Assembly: GCA_001795165.1 (NCBI GenBank)
Contig: MGNS01000006.1
Coordinates: 5,961 to 12,927 of the forward strand
From: Chloroflexi bacterium RBG_16_57_11
Lineage (GTDB): Bacteria > Chloroflexota > Anaerolineae > Anaerolineales > UBA4823
Reading direction: 5' to 3'
DNA: 6,967 nt
Within the stretch, counting starts at the first letter, position 1, and every line of letters begins with the position of its first letter. This document shows, piece by piece, positions 3,938 to 6,967 of this stretch. A program made the translations under genes and the position numbers. The notes under the pieces are model-generated. The model saw only the letters and a list, made by a program, of their open reading frames with translations. It made no database searches and was not told where the DNA came from.

Positions 3938-6868
3938 CATGCGGGTGAGGTCGCCGATAGTGACGCCTGCCCCGCTTTCCTGGCTTGCTCCCACGTAGCC
4001 GGTGGCGGCGCTGTCCCAGACCGTGGCGCGCAGGTTGAGAGTCCTCCCTGCCCGGGCGAGACTATCGCCGGTGTACTCGATGTAGGCATTTTCGTGGATG
4101 ACCTGGAGCGGGTCGCTATCGCTGCTGCCGAGGTAAAGCGAGTCACCGGCAAAATTGGTATTACCGGATGGGATTCCGACCGCCTGGTTCAGGGTGATCG
4201 ACGTTTGCGCCAATCCGGCAGTATTGGTCGTCCCCGAAGCAGTTTGCGAGCCAATGGTAAACGAAACGGACTTCTGCGGTAGCATTGTACCCTGGAGAGA
4301 GCCACCACCATTATCGGTGAGCGTGGCGAGAAGCGTGACCGGATCAGAATATTGGCCAGATGTGGCTCCGCTATAAACCAGCCCGGTCGGCCTGCGGCTA
4401 ACCGTTACCGTGATGGTTTCTTCGTCAAATAGATTCAGAATTCCGCTAACGGTCACGCGAACCTTGAACGTTGAAGAACCAACCTGTGTTGATGTGGGCG
4501 TCCAGGTGAATGCGCCGGTGGTTCCATGGATGCTGGCGCCTGGTGGCGCGTCGATCAGGCTGAAGGTGAGTGTATCCGCCGGGAGGTCATCGTCGGCGGC
4601 GGTGGCTGTGAAGGTCAGCGGGTTACCCCAAATCGTAGTCTGATTGCCGATCGTACTGATTACCGGAGCGCCATTGGCTTCCAAAACTGTAACGGTAATC
4701 GCCTGGCAGACGTTGATCGCACCGTCGCTCACACACACATCGAAGGTGAAATCTTGCGAGCCTCCGATCTCGGCTGGCGTCCAGGAGAATGCGCCCGTGA
4801 GCGGGTCGATGCTGGCGCCTGTGGGTGCGCCCAGCAGGCTAAAGGCCAGCGTGTCTGCTGGGATATCCGGGTCGGTCGCAGTGGCGGAGAAGGCCAGTAG
4901 GGTCTCTTCGGTGACGGTCATAGGAGCGGTCGGGTTGAGCACCGGAGGGTCGTTGACAGGGTTGACGACAATGCTCACCGCCGCTGTGTTGCTTTGGGCG
5001 ACGCCGTTATCGGCGACATAAGTGAAGCTGTCAGATCCATTGAAGTTCGCATTCGGGATATAGGTAAACGAGCCGTCCGGGCTCAGCGCTGCCGAGCCGT
5101 GGGCGGGGGGATCCACCAGTAGCGAAGTGAGTGGAATATTATCCGGGTCGCTGTCGTTGCTAAGGACGCCCGGCGCAGGTACGGTTAAAGCGGTATCTTC
5201 GTCGGTGACATAATTGTCGTCAGCCGCCAACGGATGATTGCCCAGGTCGAGATAGTAGATGACGACTCGCTGGAGCTCCGGCGTGACGCTTGGGTCAGCG
5301 GTCGTCAGTGCCGCCCGGTACTGGATCCATCGGGCTGCGAAATTATTGATCAACTGCCCGGACTGGGGATAATCCAGCCAGGCGGCGTTATCAAGATCGT
5401 CTTGTGTGTTGGCGGTGCGGATGCTGAGTGTAACGTTCGTCCCGGCAGGTTGGTTTGCACTCCATACCAGGTATTTCCAGCCGGAATATCCGCTGGTATC
5501 GTAAGCTGGAGAAGTGTATGCGCCGAGGCTGACAAAGTCTTGGGACGATGAAGCCAGGCTGACAACCGGTTCCTGGGGGGCTGCCAGGCGAACCCGCGCC
5601 CAATCGATATTAAAAGCCCGGGAGTAGGCATTGAAGATGACCTGCATTGGGGTGTCTGGAACGCCGGTTGTATCGCTATAAACCTGGGCGCCGTCGATAT
5701 ACCAGCGCGCCAGGTTCAGCCGCCAATCGGTTGTATAGAGGTGAGGCGATGTCAATCCGCCACTCGGTTGAGCTAAAGAAATCCGCTCAGTGGTTCCGCT
5801 ATCGTTGCGCATTAAGGCTGTCAGGTTGGTAGGAGCAGGATACTCTTCGAATACCAGGTAGTTCGGAGCCGAGGCAGGCAGATCTTCCCAACCCCACCAC
5901 ATGTAACTATCCTCAGCCAGCGCCTGGATGCGCATCTCCAGCAAACCGTAAGTAAAGCTTAGCCTGCCAAACAGATAGGACCCCGTAGACAAGCGCGCCC
6001 ATCCGCCGCTCTCGGAGACTATTCCGTTCTGCGTCCACAGGGTGGTATTAATAACCGTGTCATCGAAGCCATCATAGATCGCAAAGACATTAGCCGGATT
6101 GGTGGGAGGGGTACTCGCAGCCGGGTTATTGTAGTAAATGTAGTATGTAGAATCCTGGCCGCCGGCGGGAATGGCGACCTGGCTTTTGAACCAGATTTCG
6201 GTGGAGGCGGTGTTGAAAGCGGTGTCAGCCACGCGATCCAGCTCGAGGGGAGCAGGGCCGCCGGTATAGACCAGGCGCAAGTCATTGCCATTTGCCAACA
6301 GCTTGCCACTCGTGACCATGTTAGCCGTGTCTAGGGACAGCTTGATCGAGTAGCCAGCCGGCAAATTGCTGGTGTTTGGATTATCGATAAGCAGCCGGCG
6401 CCGGTTGCTCCAGGTTCCACTGCCCAGTGTGAAAGATCCGCTCTCCTCACCGCCGCCAGTCGATTGCCGAAGCAAGATGACGCTGCCTGGTCTGGTTTGC
6501 ATATCCACACCATCCCCTGTCCCAGCGGCGTAATCCGCCTGGCTGTCCTGGATCCACGCCGACCAGGATTCGGTGACCGTAAAGGTTGTGCTGGTTGACG
6601 ACGAACTGTAGGCGCCATCGCCGGTAAATGAAACTTGCAGCGGATAATCGCCAGGGGCAAGCTCCAGAAAAAGCACACCGCGGGCGATTCCGCTCGCGTC
6701 GGTGATGCCGGAAACAGCAGGCAATCCATCCAAAGTGAAGCTCACCGTACGGCCTACAACCGGCGCGTTGTTTACATCCAGCAAGGTTGCTGTCAGGTCA
6801 ACAGTGGTTTGGCTGTCGCCCGAGAGCGGAGCGTTATAGCTCATGAAGCTGGTCCGTAAGAAGCGCAC
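3935..6868 (-). CDS. Giant modular extracellular protein, main part (broken by TAG at its 3' end)
   Basis: This is a 977-residue secreted, probably adhesive or surface-layer-associated protein. Domains in order: Ig-like of the Big_3 type (about 10-98, DLTATLLDVNNAPVVGRTVS); DUF2341 (about 153-250, ending STEIWFKSQVAIPAG and YYIYYNNP); a concanavalin A/lectin-like fold (about 265-430, YDGFDDTVINTTLW, YGLLEMRIQALAED, RWYIDGAQVYSDTTG); a beta domain (about 444-541, SGYSGWKYLVWSANQPAGT); cadherin/VCBS-like (about 545-642, DDNYVTDEDTALTVPAPGVL to NPVNDPP); two putative-Ig repeats (642-729, 735-823); Ig-like (826-927); and the first half of another Ig-like domain (928-977). No enzyme site is seen. 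The listed start is a GTG without a Shine-Dalgarno, and ATG 6844 is no better. With no signal peptide, the true N-terminus is probably upstream beyond the TAA at 6904-6902. Domain names are from recalled family patterns. Confidence 0.8.
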   Translation of the reverse strand: MRFLRTSFMSYNAPLSGDSQTTVDLTATLLDVNNAPVVGRTVSFTLDGLPAVSGITDASGIARGVLFLELAPGDYPLQVSFTGDGAYSSSSTSTTFTVTESWSAWIQDSQADYAAGTGDGVDMQTRPGSVILLRQSTGGGEESGSFTLGSGTWSNRRRLLIDNPNTSNLPAGYSIKLSLDTANMVTSGKLLANGNDLRLVYTGGPAPLELDRVADTAFNTASTEIWFKSQVAIPAGGQDSTYYIYYNNPAASTPPTNPANVFAIYDGFDDTVINTTLWTQNGIVSESGGWARLSTGSYLFGRLSFTYGLLEMRIQALAEDSYMWWGWEDLPASAPNYLVFEEYPAPTNLTALMRNDSGTTERISLAQPSGGLTSPHLYTTDWRLNLARWYIDGAQVYSDTTGVPDTPMQVIFNAYSRAFNIDWARVRLAAPQEPVVSLASSSQDFVSLGAYTSPAYDTSGYSGWKYLVWSANQPAGTNVTLSIRTANTQDDLDNAAWLDYPQSGQLINNFAARWIQYRAALTTADPSVTPELQRVVIYYLDLGNHPLAADDNYVTDEDTALTVPAPGVLSNDSDPDNIPLTSLLVDPPAHGSAALSPDGSFTYIPNANFNGSDSFTYVADNGVAQSNTAAVSIVVNPVNDPPVLNPTAPMTVTEETLLAFSATATDPDIPADTLAFSLLGAPTGASIDPLTGAFSWTPAEIGGSQDFTFDVCVSDGAINVCQAITVTVLEANGAPVISTIGNQTTIWGNPLTFTATAADDDLPADTLTFSLIDAPPGASIHGTTGAFTWTPTSTQVGSSTFKVRVTVSGILNLFDEETITVTVSRRPTGLVYSGATSGQYSDPVTLLATLTDNGGGSLQGTMLPQKSVSFTIGSQTASGTTNTAGLAQTSITLNQAVGIPSGNTNFAGDSLYLGSSDSDPLQVIHENAYIEYTGDSLARAGRTLNLRATVWDSAATGYVGASQESGAGVTIGDLTRM
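4400..4945 (-). repeat. Two tandem putative-Ig (He_PIG-like) coding repeats
   Basis: Residues 642-729 and 735-823 of the surface protein are homologous repeats. They share PADTLxFSLxxAPxGASI, then TGAFxWTP, then a strand ending ITVTV. The positions of the matching blocks are conserved while the sequence has diverged, so this is an old duplication typical of extended stalk regions. Confidence 0.7.
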
Positions 6869-6901
6869 TTCGATTTCAGTAACCGCCGTCCCAACACGTA
6901 C

Positions 6902-6967
6902 TTATACACCATAACTGGTGGTACGATACTCGCTTGATCCGGCAGGAGAACCGTTCAAGAGGACCTC
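6902..6967 (-). pseudogene. Upstream segment of the same frame, ending at an in-frame TAA (partial)
   Basis: From the window edge the frame reads EVLLNGSPAGSSEYRTTSYG, Val, then TAA (6904-6902), and continues in the same phase as VRVGTAVTEIEVRF and on into the giant protein. Either a separate upstream gene ends here in the same phase, or the giant frame carries a second nonsense codon. The absence of a start signal and signal peptide downstream favours continuity, but too little sequence is visible to settle it. Confidence 0.4.

Overview
The window looks like a chromosomal stretch from a GC-rich (about 55-60 %) bacterium. The best guess is Chloroflexota, Anaerolineae-like. The guess rests on recalled family resemblance: a very long secreted Ig-like/cadherin-like surface protein, a lipoprotein with two PRC-barrel-like domains, a NarL-type kinase/regulator pair, and GGGGCGGG-type intergenic palindromes. 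No marker gene is present, so the assignment is inference.

Layout. Positions 1-1238 (+) hold the 3' end of a NarL-family sensor histidine kinase, overlapping by 28 nt a complete NarL/LuxR-type response regulator. The regulator frame runs about 55 codons past its normal end, through a palindromic repeat and through the terminator of the convergent minus-strand genes. Positions 1226-1966 (-) hold three consecutive tiny genes (60, 73 and 65 aa), each with a clear Shine-Dalgarno, ending in one strong intrinsic terminator. All three share a short motif of the form [KQ][IV][KR][ST][GD][LIM]x[AS]G. The two upstream peptides also share a Cx6Wx7-8C core, and the third carries a single LysM domain directly after the motif. 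Positions 2135-3172 (-) encode a lipoprotein with two PRC-barrel-like domains behind a near-leaderless extended -10 promoter. Positions 3245-6967 (-) are one continuous reading frame for a giant modular extracellular protein (Ig-like, DUF2341, lectin-like, cadherin-like, putative Ig repeats, C-terminal beta domain). It is interrupted by an in-frame TAG at 3935-3937, inside an Ig-like domain, and by an in-frame TAA at 6902-6904, upstream of a section that has neither signal peptide nor ribosome binding site.

How the parts fit. The minus-strand products look surface-related (giant adhesin-like protein, lipoprotein, LysM peptide). The kinase/regulator pair is convergent with them, so a regulatory link is only a possibility. 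The two observations most worth following are the small-peptide family with a shared leader-like motif and the stop codons inside the giant surface-protein frame. No tRNA, rRNA, CRISPR array or insertion sequence was seen. No gene-free stretch exceeds 300 bases; the longest, 1967-2134, holds a candidate promoter and a palindromic element.
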